DNA of 64,000 nt, taken from assembly GCF_040500475.1 (NCBI RefSeq), contig NZ_CP159358.1, positions 372,001-436,000 on the forward strand, read 5' to 3'. The DNA is from Bacillus sp. Bos-x628 (GTDB lineage Bacteria; Bacillota; Bacilli; Bacillales; Bacillaceae). Position 1 is the stretch's first letter; the number at the start of each line of letters is the position of its first letter. Positions 8,827 through 18,343 of this stretch are shown here, in pieces. Below the pieces are notes generated by a model. That model saw only the letters and a list, made by a program, of their open reading frames with translations, made no database searches and was not told where the DNA came from. The translations under genes and the position numbers were made by a program.

Positions 8827-8840
8827 CAGGGCGTTTTTTT
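8820..8840 (+). terminator. Short terminator closing the dacB operon
   Basis: CGCC/GGCG four-base stem (8820-8823 and 8830-8833) overlapping the spmB stop, followed by seven T residues. The stem is short but the T tract is strong. Confidence 0.65.
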
Positions 8841-8962
8841 AATTTTTGTCGCATGGGAATCAATTTTTTAGCTGAAATGAGGCATTCAAAAAGCTAATTT
8901 TTTCACGAATGCTTGTTTGTTTCTAGTCAACAAAGTAAGATAGTACATGAGGTGAAAGACAA

Positions 8963-9697
8963 ATGGAACGTTTACAGAAAGTCATTGCACATGCCGGCGT
9001 CGCATCTAGGCGAAAGGCTGAAGAACTTATTAAAGAAGGACGAGTTACCGTAAATGGTCAAAAGGTGACAGAGCTTGGCGTAAAAGTGGGCTCTTCAGAT
9101 AAAATTGAAGTCAACGGATTAAAGTTAGAAAGAGAAGAACCTGTCTATTTCTTGCTCTATAAACCGCGCGGCGTCATTTCTGCAGCAGAAGATGATAAAG
9201 GGCGTAAAGTTGTGACAGACTTTTTTGACGATGTCCCGCAGCGACTCTATCCGGTTGGACGCTTAGATTATGATACGAGCGGTTTGATTTTGATTACAAA
9301 TGACGGGGAATTTGCTCACAAGCTGATGCATCCTAAATATGAAATTGATAAAACATATGTAGCGAAGCTGAAAGGAATTCCTTCAAAAGAATTGCTCAGA
9401 AAGCTGGAAAGAGGCATTCTTTTAGATCACAAAAAAACAGCGCCAGCTCGTGTCAAAATGCTTTCCATTGATAAACGAAAGCAGACGTGCATCGTCCAAT
9501 TGACCATTCATGAAGGTCGAAACAGACAAGTGAGACGTATGTTTGAAGCCATTGGTCATGATGTCTTAAAGCTTAAGAGAGAGCAATACGCATTTCTTCA
9601 TATCGAAGGGATGAGACCAGGAGATCGAAGAGAATTGTCGCCGCATGAAGTGAAGCGTCTGAGAGCAATCGCTGATCACGGTACAAGTGCTTTCTAA
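8963..9697 (+). CDS. rluB: 23S rRNA pseudouridine synthase RluB
   Basis: Isomerises a uridine in domain V of 23S rRNA (position 2605 by E. coli numbering is the usual target). The 244 residues have an N-terminal S4 RNA-binding domain (residues 1-60, RLQKVIAHAGVASRRKAEELI) and the RsuA-type catalytic domain with GRLDYDTSGLILITNDG carrying the catalytic Asp. EGRNRQVRRMFEAIGH is the family C-terminal signature. ATG at 8963 follows GAGGTGAAAG. It stands between the spm genes and resA. Confidence 0.96.
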   Translation: MERLQKVIAHAGVASRRKAEELIKEGRVTVNGQKVTELGVKVGSSDKIEVNGLKLEREEPVYFLLYKPRGVISAAEDDKGRKVVTDFFDDVPQRLYPVGRLDYDTSGLILITNDGEFAHKLMHPKYEIDKTYVAKLKGIPSKELLRKLERGILLDHKKTAPARVKMLSIDKRKQTCIVQLTIHEGRNRQVRRMFEAIGHDVLKLKREQYAFLHIEGMRPGDRRELSPHEVKRLRAIADHGTSAF

Positions 9698-9787
9698 TTT
9701 TCACATAAACTTCAAAAAATGGAGAAGCATCAAAAGAAGGAGAATGCTATAATTTACCTGAATGTCTATGGGGAAGGGGTACTTCAA

Positions 9788-10318
9788 ATGAAGAAAAGGC
9801 GATTTTTCATCAGGACGGGCATTCTCCTCGTGATGCTTGCAGCACTATGTTATACAATGTATCATTCAGTATTTGCTAAACAGGATCGAATCAAAGAAGG
9901 CTCAATTGCACCTAACTTTGTCCTTCAATCAGTGAATGGGGAGCGGATTGAACTAAAGGACTTAAAAGGAAAAGGGGTCTTTCTTAATTTTTGGGGTACA
10001 TGGTGTGTTCCATGTAAACAAGAATTTCCTTATATGGCGAATCAGTATAAAGTGTTCAAGGATCGCGGCGTGGAAATTGTTGCGGTGAATGTCGGGGAAT
10101 CGAATATTGCTGTAAAGAATTTTATGGATGCCTATGGCGTGAACTTTCCTGTTGCCATGGATAAAGATCGTCAAGTAACAGAGGCATATGATATTACGCC
10201 GCTGCCAACTACATTTTTAATTAATCCTGAAGGAAAGGTAATCAAAGTCATAAAGGGAACAATGACAGAACGTAATGTCTATGAATATATGAATTTGATT
10301 AAACCAAAGGGGTCATAG
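9788..10318 (+). CDS. resA: Thiol-disulfide oxidoreductase ResA
   Basis: Extracytoplasmic membrane-anchored thioredoxin-like protein that reduces the CXXCH cysteines of apocytochrome c before heme attachment. Residues about 8-28 form the anchor; the active site WCVPC has cysteines near 73 and 76; [12 protein letters not shown] and [13 protein letters not shown] (cis-Pro region) complete the fold. 176 residues. ATG 9788 has GGGGAAGGGG upstream. A perfect TATAAT at 9748-9753 with a poor -35 region suggests an activator-dependent promoter, as expected for ResD control. resB starts two bases after the stop. Confidence 0.95.
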   Translation: MKKRRFFIRTGILLVMLAALCYTMYHSVFAKQDRIKEGSIAPNFVLQSVNGERIELKDLKGKGVFLNFWGTWCVPCKQEFPYMANQYKVFKDRGVEIVAVNVGESNIAVKNFMDAYGVNFPVAMDKDRQVTEAYDITPLPTTFLINPEGKVIKVIKGTMTERNVYEYMNLIKPKGS

Positions 10319-10319
10319 A

Positions 10320-11981
10320 ATGAAAGAGGTAAAGTGCGAGTGTGGACATATTAATCCAGTCGGTACTATTCTATGTGAATCATGCGGGAACCCAATTGCA
10401 GCAAAAGAGAAAAACTCTTCAAAGCTGCTAGATATGAGATATGACGGCAGTGCAAGACGCTCGCAAACGTATAACAAAACGATTGTTGATAAGGTATGGA
10501 ACTTTTTTTCTTCTGTTAAAGTTGGCGTTTGGTTGATCGTCATTACGCTTTTAGCTTCCTCGCTTGGAACAATCTTTCCGCAGGAACAATTTATCCCGCC
10601 AGGTGCATCAGCTTCAACTTACTATGAAGAGCAATACGGATCGTTTGGAAAACTTTACTACATACTTGGATTTCATGATCTATATAGTTCTTGGTGGTTC
10701 TTAGCACTTGTGGCATCAATAGGTATTTCTCTTGTGATTTGCAGCCTTGATCGAGTGATTCCGCTTTATCGAGCGCTCAAAAATCAAGGCGTCATTAAAA
10801 CAGAAGGATTTATGAGAAGGCAGCGTCTTTTCAGTGAAACAGATCAAACATTAGACGAGCATACATATAAAGGCATCGTAAAAGCAATGAAACTAAAGCG
10901 TTACCGAGTACGAGAAGAAGATGGGCATATATTAGCTGAAAAAGGACGTTTTTCTCGTTGGGGTCCATACGTTAATCACATAGGATTAATTATTTTTCTG
11001 ATCGGATCCATGCTCCGTTTCGTTCCAGGTATGTATGTGGATGAAACACTATGGGTAAGAGAAGGTGAAACAGCACCGATTCCAGGCACAGATGGTCAAT
11101 ACTTCCTGAAAAATAATCAATTCTCAATAGATCGTTATGAATCAGGAAATGAAAAAAAAGTGTTTGAAAATGCCATTGAAAAGGCAGGAGACGGACAAGT
11201 TGTCAAAAGCTATAAAACAGATGCCATTTTATACAAGCGCGAAGGAGAAGTTGTTTACGGTGAAAAGCCGAAGCTCAAAGAGGTGACAGAACACGAGATT
11301 AAAGTGAATGAACCGCTTAAGTTTGACAATTTCTCATTGTATCAAGTGGATTTTAAACAAAATGAACTTGATCAAATGGTGTTTCAGTTAATTCGTAAAG
11401 ATACAGAGAAATCATTCGGAACAGTGGAGATCAATCTGCTTGAGCCTAAGTCAGAATATGATCTTGGTAGCGGTTACAAGGTCAAGGTTGTCAGTTATTT
11501 ACCGGATTTTTATTTTGATGAAGACGGGACACCGAGTACGAAAACGAGGAATCCGAATAATCCTGCTTTCGTGTTTGAAATGATTTCCCCTGAAAAACCA
11601 AAAGGGGAAAAGAGCTTTGTGGCAATTCAAGAGACGGTTGAAGGTTCTGATAACAATTTATATAAGATGAAATTTGATCGTGTTGAAACAAAAGATGTGA
11701 CAGGATTAACCGTTAGAAAAGATTTGACACTCTGGATACTGATTATTGGCGGCATCATCTTTATGATTGGTGTTGTGCAGGGGATGTATTGGCAGCATAG
11801 AAGGATCTGGCTGTCAGCAAAGGATGGAAAAGTATTAGTCGCAGGACATACAAACAAAAACTGGTTCGGCTTAAAATCAGATCTAAACGTGTTATTAAGT
11901 GGCAGTGGCATCAAACAGCCAGTTGATCAAAAAGAACTGCCTGATACAACGAGTATCAGCAAAAGCAAGGGGGAAGGATGA
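10320..11981 (+). CDS. resB: Cytochrome c biogenesis protein ResB
   Basis: System II (Ccs) cytochrome c maturation protein, working with ResC in heme delivery and ligation outside the membrane. 553 residues. Membrane helices at about 65-85, 125-145, 215-235 and near 465-490 flank a large extracytoplasmic domain rich in beta structure. The cytoplasmic N-terminus has [18 protein letters not shown], a four-cysteine zinc-ribbon-like knuckle. ATG at 10320 overlaps its ribosome site with the resA end. resC starts two bases beyond its stop, so resABC should be translated as a coupled set. Confidence 0.95.
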   Translation: MKEVKCECGHINPVGTILCESCGNPIAAKEKNSSKLLDMRYDGSARRSQTYNKTIVDKVWNFFSSVKVGVWLIVITLLASSLGTIFPQEQFIPPGASASTYYEEQYGSFGKLYYILGFHDLYSSWWFLALVASIGISLVICSLDRVIPLYRALKNQGVIKTEGFMRRQRLFSETDQTLDEHTYKGIVKAMKLKRYRVREEDGHILAEKGRFSRWGPYVNHIGLIIFLIGSMLRFVPGMYVDETLWVREGETAPIPGTDGQYFLKNNQFSIDRYESGNEKKVFENAIEKAGDGQVVKSYKTDAILYKREGEVVYGEKPKLKEVTEHEIKVNEPLKFDNFSLYQVDFKQNELDQMVFQLIRKDTEKSFGTVEINLLEPKSEYDLGSGYKVKVVSYLPDFYFDEDGTPSTKTRNPNNPAFVFEMISPEKPKGEKSFVAIQETVEGSDNNLYKMKFDRVETKDVTGLTVRKDLTLWILIIGGIIFMIGVVQGMYWQHRRIWLSAKDGKVLVAGHTNKNWFGLKSDLNVLLSGSGIKQPVDQKELPDTTSISKSKGEG

Positions 11982-11982
11982 G

Positions 11983-13161
11983 ATGGCGGCAGTCAGTGAA
12001 AATCTGTTATTTGCAGCTTTTCTATTTTATTTAGCGGCAGTTCCTTTTTTTGGTGGTGCCATTAGAGGCAAAAAGAAAGAAGATGGCCCGCGCAAAAATA
12101 AGTCGGCACTCATCGGCATTGTGTTGACCATTATCGGTTTTCTATGTCAATTCGGTTATTTCATTGCAAGATGGATTGCTTCTGGTCATGCACCAGTCAG
12201 TAATCTATTTGAATTCACAACGGCCTTTGGGATGATGTTTGTGCTTGCATTTATTATGTTATATTTTGTGTATCAAGTGTCTGTACTTGGCTTATTTACT
12301 TTACCGATTGTACTATTAATCATTGCCTATGCAAGCATGTTTCCATCAGATATATCACCGCTGATTCCTTCACTACAAAGTAATTGGCTGTATATTCACG
12401 TGACAACAGCAGCACTTGGTCAAGCGATTTTAGCGATTAGTTTTGTCGCAGGTGTCATCTTCCTTTTAAAACAAGTCGATCAAACAAAACCAGGTAAAAA
12501 AACTTTCGGCTTAGAGTTTGTCATGTTTATGATTGTCGTCACACTTGCATTTATTGCTGTCACTTCAATTTTTAGAATGACAGGGTATGAAGCGAAGTTT
12601 AATTGGGTAGATAAAAATAAAGAAAAAAGTGTCATGGTATATGAAATGCCTGCACTTGTTGGACCCAACAAAGGGGAGCTGATTACCAGAGATCGAATGG
12701 AGCCTTTCGTTGATTTACCGCCTGTTTTTTCTGGCAGAAAGGTAAATACAGTTTTATGGTCATTTGGCGTTGGACTGATCATTTACGGGCTATTCAGATT
12801 GATCATTCGAAAACGGCTAAGTGCTCTTCTTCAACCGCTCGTCAAGCAAGTCAATCTCGATTTAGTAGATGAAATTGGGTATCGGGCAGTCTCCATTGGT
12901 TTCCCGGTATTTGCACTTGGCGGACTTATTTTTGCCATGATTTGGGCGCAAATTGCCTGGACAAGATTTTGGGGTTGGGATCCGAAGGAAGTATGGGCAT
13001 TGATTACATTTCTTTTTTATGCTGCTTATCTCCATCTTCGTTTATCAAGAGGATGGCATGGAGAAAAATCAGCGTGGCTTGCAGTGATCGGCTTTGCCAT
13101 TATTATGTTTAATCTTATCTTTGTGAATCTTGTCATTGCAGGACTTCATTCTTACGCGTAA
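11983..13161 (+). CDS. resC: Cytochrome c biogenesis/heme handling protein ResC
   Basis: CcsA-type heme-handling protein with about eight membrane helices. The WWD-type signature [24 protein letters not shown] lies near residues 326-349, and conserved histidines (for example in [11 protein letters not shown]) are expected heme ligands. 392 residues from the ATG at 11983, which follows GGGGGAAGG; a longer frame open from 11899 overlaps resB and is not used. Last gene of resABC; resD follows after 80 bases. Confidence 0.95.
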   Translation: MAAVSENLLFAAFLFYLAAVPFFGGAIRGKKKEDGPRKNKSALIGIVLTIIGFLCQFGYFIARWIASGHAPVSNLFEFTTAFGMMFVLAFIMLYFVYQVSVLGLFTLPIVLLIIAYASMFPSDISPLIPSLQSNWLYIHVTTAALGQAILAISFVAGVIFLLKQVDQTKPGKKTFGLEFVMFMIVVTLAFIAVTSIFRMTGYEAKFNWVDKNKEKSVMVYEMPALVGPNKGELITRDRMEPFVDLPPVFSGRKVNTVLWSFGVGLIIYGLFRLIIRKRLSALLQPLVKQVNLDLVDEIGYRAVSIGFPVFALGGLIFAMIWAQIAWTRFWGWDPKEVWALITFLFYAAYLHLRLSRGWHGEKSAWLAVIGFAIIMFNLIFVNLVIAGLHSYA

Positions 13162-13248
13162 ATCACAGAGTAAAGGCCAACTTTTAGGATTCAATTCGGC
13201 TTTTTGTTAAAATGTTAGGTAACAACGGAGAAAGCAGGAGGATTGTTA

Positions 13249-13971
13249 ATGGAACACTCAACTCAAACGAAAATATTAGTCGTAGATGATGAGGCAAGAA
13301 TTCGCCGCCTTTTAAAAATGTATTTAGAACGTGAAAACTATGAAATTGATGAAGCGGAAAATGGGGATGAGGCTATTCAAAAAGGGCTTCAAACCGATTA
13401 TGACCTCATACTGCTCGATTTAATGATGCCTGGAACAGATGGAATTGAAGTGTGTAAGCAAATTCGGGATAAAAAAGCCACTCCAATCATTATGTTGACC
13501 GCAAAAGGTGAGGAAGCGAACCGTGTGCAAGGGTTTGAGGCAGGAACAGATGATTACATTGTGAAACCTTTTAGTCCCCGTGAAGTTGTATTACGTGTAA
13601 AGGCATTACTGAGAAGATCGTCTCAAACATCTTATCTGAACACAGGAACAACAACGAAGGATGTCCTAGTGTTCTCACATCTATCCATCGACCATGATGC
13701 ACATAGAGTGACTGCAGACGGCAAAGAAGTAAGTCTGACGCCAAAGGAATATGAGCTTTTATACTTCCTGGCTAAAACACCAGATAAAGTATACGACCGA
13801 GAGAAGTTATTAAAAGAAGTGTGGCAATATGAATTTTTCGGAGATCTTAGAACTGTCGATACTCATGTAAAAAGACTTCGAGAAAAACTCAATAAAGTGT
13901 CACCAGAGGCGGCTAAAAAAATCGTTACTGTATGGGGTGTCGGTTATAAATTTGAGGTCGGCGCTGAATGA
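13249..13971 (+). CDS. resD: Response regulator ResD
   Basis: OmpR-type regulator for aerobic and anaerobic respiration genes, phosphorylated by ResE. Receiver domain residues 1-125: acidic DDE pocket, phospho-acceptor Asp in [13 protein letters not shown], and Lys in IVKPFSP. C-terminal winged helix with [13 protein letters not shown] and [14 protein letters not shown]. 240 residues. The ATG at 13249 follows AGGAGG at seven bases. Its stop overlaps the resE start (ATGA), so both are co-translated. Confidence 0.97.
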   Translation: MEHSTQTKILVVDDEARIRRLLKMYLERENYEIDEAENGDEAIQKGLQTDYDLILLDLMMPGTDGIEVCKQIRDKKATPIIMLTAKGEEANRVQGFEAGTDDYIVKPFSPREVVLRVKALLRRSSQTSYLNTGTTTKDVLVFSHLSIDHDAHRVTADGKEVSLTPKEYELLYFLAKTPDKVYDREKLLKEVWQYEFFGDLRTVDTHVKRLREKLNKVSPEAAKKIVTVWGVGYKFEVGAE

Positions 13972-15749
13972 AACTGTGGAAAAGTGTCGTAGGAAAACTA
14001 TGGTTAACCATTCTTTTCCTCGTCCTGATTGTTTTATCTATTTTAACAGTGCTTCTTTTGGAATTTATTGAGAATTATCATGTAGAAGAAGCGAAGTCTG
14101 ATTTAACACAAATGGCAAACAAAGTAGCGGTCATTTTAGAAAGCCATGAAGATCAATCGCTCGCAAGGTCTATCACGTCAGAGCTTGCAGACAAATTGAC
14201 GAGTATTGCGATCTTTCAAGAGGATGGTCTAGAATGGTACTCTTCTCAAAAAGGCGGAAAGCTTCCTGCTATTACAAAAGAACAAATTGAAGCGGACAAA
14301 GACCTGTACAAAGCATTAAAAGATCGAAAAAAGATTAGCAAACGTGATGAACCGAATGCTGAGAATCAAAAAGATGAACGAATTGTGGTGGGTGTTCCTT
14401 ATGAAGCGAACGGAAAGAAAGGAATGGTCTTCTTATCTCAATCGTTGCTTGCTGTAGAGCAGACAACAAAGCATACAACGCGCTATATCTTTTTAGCTGC
14501 TGGGATTGCCATTGTACTAACCACAATATTTGCTTTCTTCCTCTCTACACGTGTAACCTATCCGCTTCGAAAGATGAGAGAGGGAGCACAGGATTTGGCG
14601 AAAGGGAAATTTGATACGAAAATACCAATTTTAACGCAAGATGAAATTGGAGAACTTGCCATTGCTTTTAACCAAATGGGGAAACAGCTTAAATTTCACA
14701 TTACTGCACTAAACCAAGAAAAAGAGCACTTGTCCAATATTCTTAGCAGTATGGCCGATGGTGTCATCACGATTAATATTGACGGAACCATTCTCATGAC
14801 AAATCCGCCTGCGGAAAGATTCCTTCAGGCTTGGTATTATGAACAAAACATGAATATCAAAGATGGGGATGAACTTCCGCCAGAAGCACGTGAACTCTTT
14901 CATACTGCAGTCAATACAGAAAAAGAGCAAATGATAGAAGTCACATTACAAGGACGCACTTGGGTTCTTTTAATGACCCCACTTTATAATCAGCAAGATG
15001 TCCGAGGTGCTGTTGCTGTTCTTCGCGATATGACGGAGGAACGAAGACTCGATAAGTTGAGAAAAGATTTCATTGCCAATGTCAGTCATGAACTCCGTAC
15101 ACCAATTGCAATGCTTCAAGGATATAGTGAGGCCATTATAGATGACATTGCTGGATCAGAAGAAGAAAAGAAAGAAATTGCACAAATTATCTATGACGAA
15201 TCACTTCGAATGGGGCGACTTGTAAATGATCTTCTTGATCTAGCGAGAATGGAAGCAGGTCATATCACGTTAAACCTTGAATCAACAAATACGGAAGAGC
15301 TGATTGAGAAAATCTACCGCAAGTTTCTTGGAATTGCGAAAGAAAAACAAATCAACCTAACGTATGATATACAAGTAGATGAACCGCATTTTGTATTCGA
15401 TCCAGATAAAATTGAGCAAGTATTTACCAATCTCATAGACAATGCCATTAGACATACTCCGGAGGGCGGAGAGGTTCACTTCTCGGTTCAATCGGTAAAA
15501 AATGGCCTGAAGATGGATGTGAAAGATTCCGGGAGCGGCATTCCGGAAGAGGATTTGCCATTTATCTTCGAAAGATTCTATAAAGCTGATAAAGCAAGAA
15601 CAAGAGGACGTTCTGGTACAGGTCTTGGCCTTGCAATTGTAAAGAACATTGTAGAAGCCCACCAAGGGTCGATTCATGTGCATAGCAAAGCGGGAACAGG
15701 TACACACTTTACATTCTATATTCCGAGAAAAAAACAGGAACTCGTCTAA
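13968..15749 (+). CDS. resE: Sensor histidine kinase ResE
   Basis: Membrane kinase/phosphatase for ResD, responding to oxygen limitation and nitric oxide. Order of domains in 593 residues: helix about 9-32, extracytoplasmic segment, helix about 169-191, HAMP about 192-245, PAS about 258-360, phospho-acceptor helix with NVSHELRTP (His near 374), and ATPase domain with [27 protein letters not shown] and [11 protein letters not shown]. Cytoplasmic PAS and the extracellular loop are both proposed signal sites in this family. A strong terminator follows. Confidence 0.97.
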   Translation: MKLWKSVVGKLWLTILFLVLIVLSILTVLLLEFIENYHVEEAKSDLTQMANKVAVILESHEDQSLARSITSELADKLTSIAIFQEDGLEWYSSQKGGKLPAITKEQIEADKDLYKALKDRKKISKRDEPNAENQKDERIVVGVPYEANGKKGMVFLSQSLLAVEQTTKHTTRYIFLAAGIAIVLTTIFAFFLSTRVTYPLRKMREGAQDLAKGKFDTKIPILTQDEIGELAIAFNQMGKQLKFHITALNQEKEHLSNILSSMADGVITINIDGTILMTNPPAERFLQAWYYEQNMNIKDGDELPPEARELFHTAVNTEKEQMIEVTLQGRTWVLLMTPLYNQQDVRGAVAVLRDMTEERRLDKLRKDFIANVSHELRTPIAMLQGYSEAIIDDIAGSEEEKKEIAQIIYDESLRMGRLVNDLLDLARMEAGHITLNLESTNTEELIEKIYRKFLGIAKEKQINLTYDIQVDEPHFVFDPDKIEQVFTNLIDNAIRHTPEGGEVHFSVQSVKNGLKMDVKDSGSGIPEEDLPFIFERFYKADKARTRGRSGTGLGLAIVKNIVEAHQGSIHVHSKAGTGTHFTFYIPRKKQELV

Positions 15750-15776
15750 TCTTGACGAAGAATCTTGTTACATGAG

Positions 15777-15816
15777 AAACACTTTTTTTCGAAAGAAAAA
15801 GAAGTGTTTTTTTATA
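15777..15816 (+). terminator. Terminator after resE
   Basis: AAACACTT at 15777 pairs with AAGTGTTT near 15801-15808 across an A/T-rich inner stem (TTTTTC/GAAAAA), followed by a T tract. Confidence 0.85.
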
Positions 15817-15898
15817 TCCTCAAATTTTTAAGGAGAACTTAAACAAAAAATCCTTTCAAAAATGCCGATCTTGTCATATATTTGTCATAAAGTTGTAA

Positions 15899-15925
15899 TG
15901 TAACGTTTTGTGAGAGTTACTCGAC
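15899..15925 (+). promoter_or_regulatory. Sigma-X autoregulatory promoter
   Basis: TGTAAC at 15899-15904, exactly 17 bases, then CGAC at 15922-15925. This matches the sigma-X consensus TGTAAC-N17-CGAC perfectly and lies 27 bases before sigX, the expected autoregulatory site. Confidence 0.9.
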
Positions 15926-15952
15926 AAAAATAAGTGAACGGAGGGGTTTCCT

Positions 15953-16561
15953 ATGCATGAAACCTTTCAAAAAATATATGATTCGTACCATCAAGACTTG
16001 TACCAGTTTTTATTTTATATGGTAAAAGATAAAAATCAGGCAGAGGATCTCGTTCAGGAGGTTTACATTCGGGTACTTCACTCATATAAAACTTTTGAAG
16101 GAAGAAGCAGCGAGAAAACATGGTTGTTTTCGATTGCAAGGCATGTGGCCATTGACTATTTTCGCAAACAGCAAACCATTAGACAAAGGGTGCTCGGCAC
16201 GTTTGATTGGGAGAAGCAAGACGTAAAAGATCCAGACTTACTCCCTGAAGAATTGGCCGTACAAGATGAAAATTTAAAAGAAATATACATTGCACTTGAT
16301 CATTGCACAATTGATCAAAGAGCCGTTATCATTTTAAGGTTTATCCAAGGCTACTCAATCATAGAGACAGCAAAGGCGTTAAAGTTCTCGGAAAGCAAAG
16401 TCAAAACAACCCAGCACCGAGGCCTGAAAGTGCTCCGAAAACATATGGAGCTTTTGAAGGAGGAGCTAGCGAATGAAAAGGAACAGGTCCGATTGGAACG
16501 AGGAACGAATCAAAGTGTTGCTAAGTCAGCTTCCAAAGGTGGAGGACAACCGTTCATCTAA
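15953..16561 (+). CDS. sigX: ECF RNA polymerase sigma factor SigX
   Basis: Extracytoplasmic-function sigma factor that in B. subtilis changes cell-surface charge and resistance to cationic peptides. The 202-residue protein has region 2 (DLYQFLFYMVKDKNQAEDLVQEVYIRVL, then WLFSIARHVAIDYFRKQ for -10 recognition) and region 4 (DQRAVIILRFIQGYSIIETAKALKFSESKVKTTQHRGLKVL). ATG at 15953 has GGAGGGG. A perfect sigma-X promoter lies just upstream. The last 89 bases overlap rsiX in another frame. Confidence 0.96.
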   Translation: MHETFQKIYDSYHQDLYQFLFYMVKDKNQAEDLVQEVYIRVLHSYKTFEGRSSEKTWLFSIARHVAIDYFRKQQTIRQRVLGTFDWEKQDVKDPDLLPEELAVQDENLKEIYIALDHCTIDQRAVIILRFIQGYSIIETAKALKFSESKVKTTQHRGLKVLRKHMELLKEELANEKEQVRLERGTNQSVAKSASKGGGQPFI

Positions 16562-17567
16562 GCAGATCTACCAGCAGGTGCTGATGGCGGGTGTGAAGAA
16601 GAAGAGTGTCAAATGGATCGGTCCAGCAGTTGCAATGGTCGTTGTCTTATTTATGGCCTTTCTTATTTCTCCCCATTTATTTCAGCCATCTGCTCATGAT
16701 CTGAAAAAAGCGAAAATGGAATCAAGTGCTGACAAAGGACAGGTGTATCTAACGTTACAGTCCAAAAAGAAAACAAAAGAACCATCGTTTGTTGTTTCTG
16801 CGGCTGAACAACAACAATACATGACGATTGCTTACATAGATGAATCGACATCTCGGGTTGTTCCTATTAGTATCGAGAAAAAAGGAGAGGATGATACCGT
16901 CCGGGCATTGCTTAGAACATATGAACAAGTGCAATTGCCTGAGATGACAAAGCCGCTTCAATCCTATATAGATATGGTGGATGTTAGCGAAAAAGGGGAT
17001 ACATTAGTCTTTCAGCTAAAGAACGATTTGTCGAATGATACGTTAAAAGAAGCCAATCGATTGAAAGAAATGGTAAAGGAAACGCTAAAATGGAGCAAAT
17101 ATGAGAATGTACAGGTCAAGTCAGTAAAGGGATCTCATCTTCAATTAGGGGCACATGGAACCATTTCAATTGATAAACAGTCAAAGCATGCTTACTACTT
17201 ACTAAAGAATCAGAGCGGCACATTTTTAGTTCCATCAAAGGATCATTATGATACCTATGATGAGGCAGTAGAGGCGATGAAAAGAGCAAATGGCGCAGGA
17301 CTTTATCCGTTGCTAGAGCAAATACCTGTTAAGGGCGTTACATCAAATGGAAAACATGTCACTATCACATTCGGAGCATCAGCGCATTTAACGGACTCAA
17401 TAGATCATATTTTACTCATTGAAGGTCTGTTGCTCACAGCGAAAGATTTTGGTTATACAGAGGTGACCATTCGAAATGCAGGTACGGATCAAGTAGGGCC
17501 ATATGAATTAAAGGAACCAATTGATGTTCCAGCTTTGCCAAACCCAATCGTAATAAAAGACCGTTAA
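16473..17567 (+). CDS. rsiX: Anti-sigma-X factor RsiX
   Basis: Membrane-bound inhibitor of SigX. The 364-residue protein has a cytoplasmic N-terminus of about 48 residues that would bind SigX, one membrane helix (IGPAVAMVVVLFMAFLI, about residues 51-68), and a long extracytoplasmic domain with low family conservation but the typical end (GLLLTAKDFGYTEVTI, then VPALPNPI). ATG 16473 follows GGAGG and lies inside sigX, an 89-base overlap that favours coupled synthesis of sigma factor and inhibitor. A terminator starts at its stop codon. Confidence 0.93.
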   Translation: MKRNRSDWNEERIKVLLSQLPKVEDNRSSKQIYQQVLMAGVKKKSVKWIGPAVAMVVVLFMAFLISPHLFQPSAHDLKKAKMESSADKGQVYLTLQSKKKTKEPSFVVSAAEQQQYMTIAYIDESTSRVVPISIEKKGEDDTVRALLRTYEQVQLPEMTKPLQSYIDMVDVSEKGDTLVFQLKNDLSNDTLKEANRLKEMVKETLKWSKYENVQVKSVKGSHLQLGAHGTISIDKQSKHAYYLLKNQSGTFLVPSKDHYDTYDEAVEAMKRANGAGLYPLLEQIPVKGVTSNGKHVTITFGASAHLTDSIDHILLIEGLLLTAKDFGYTEVTIRNAGTDQVGPYELKEPIDVPALPNPIVIKDR

Positions 17568-17595
17568 AGGACGCAAAATACATGCGTCCTTTTTG
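17566..17595 (+). terminator. Terminator after rsiX
   Basis: AAAGGACGCA (from 17566) pairs with TGCGTCCTTT (to 17592); loop of about six bases; T run at the end of the stem. Overlaps the rsiX stop. Confidence 0.85.
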
Positions 17596-17667
17596 ATGTA
17601 TAGAAACGGATATTCTGGCTATATACTAAGCTGTCATGAAAAGAACCTCAAAAAAGGGGAGTCACTG

Positions 17668-18312
17668 ATGAAAAGATATTGCTTCATATGGGTCAGTTGT
17701 TTATTGTTTTTTACCTTTTTGCCGTCTGCACATGCAGAGAGAAACGAATGGGTGGAACCAGTAAAAGGGGAAGTCACTGATTTGTTTGGGACAAGAGGCG
17801 GCTCACATAAAGGATTAGACATTGCCGCACCAGAAGGAGAATCTATTTTTGCAGCTAACGAAGGTGTCGTCACTCGTTCGTATGTATCTGCTACATATGG
17901 AGAAGTGGTGTTTATTCAGCACTCAAATGGATATGAAACGGTCTATGCTCATTTAAATCAACGATTTGTCTTTACTGGCGATCGTGTACATGCAGGACAA
18001 CCGATCGGAATCATTGGCAACACAGGAGCCTCTAGAGGCACTCATTTGCATTTTGAAGTGCATCGAGGCAAATGGTCGCCAGGTAAAGAACATGCGATAA
18101 ATCCGCTAACGCTCATCTCTGCTGAACGTTTTAAAGAGCCAGCACTTCATGTGAATGGACATGAAAAGAACACATACGTGATCAAAAAAGGGGATACCCT
18201 TTGGTCAATTGCAAAAGCACACCAGATGACAGTGGATCAATTGAAAAAAGTGAATCAATTGACAACTCACTTGATTCGAACCGGCGACCGTTTAACGATT
18301 TCATACAAATAA
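17668..18312 (+). CDS. Secreted M23 peptidase with C-terminal LysM domain
   Basis: Likely cell-wall DD- or LD-endopeptidase. 214 residues: signal peptide about 1-25 (hydrophobic core, ending SAHAER), peptidase M23/LytM domain about 30-150 with zinc ligands in HKGLDIA (HxxxD) and HLHFEVH (HxH), and one LysM domain about 168-213 (TYVIKKGDTLWSIAKAH...LIRTGDRLTI) for peptidoglycan binding. ATG 17668 follows GGGGAG at six bases. It stands alone between rsiX and the convergent serA and shares a bidirectional terminator with it. I do not recall a homologue at this place in B. subtilis. Substrate bond and timing are unknown. Confidence 0.88.
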   Translation: MKRYCFIWVSCLLFFTFLPSAHAERNEWVEPVKGEVTDLFGTRGGSHKGLDIAAPEGESIFAANEGVVTRSYVSATYGEVVFIQHSNGYETVYAHLNQRFVFTGDRVHAGQPIGIIGNTGASRGTHLHFEVHRGKWSPGKEHAINPLTLISAERFKEPALHVNGHEKNTYVIKKGDTLWSIAKAHQMTVDQLKKVNQLTTHLIRTGDRLTISYK

Positions 18313-18336
18313 ACCTCATGCATTGGCATGAGGTTT
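18311..18336. terminator. Bidirectional terminator, LysM peptidase / serA
   Basis: Perfect 11-bp stem AAACCTCATGC/GCATGAGGTTT with a four-base loop ATTG, overlapping the peptidase stop and ending eight bases before serA. Confidence 0.88.
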
Positions 18337-18343
18337 AATGATT

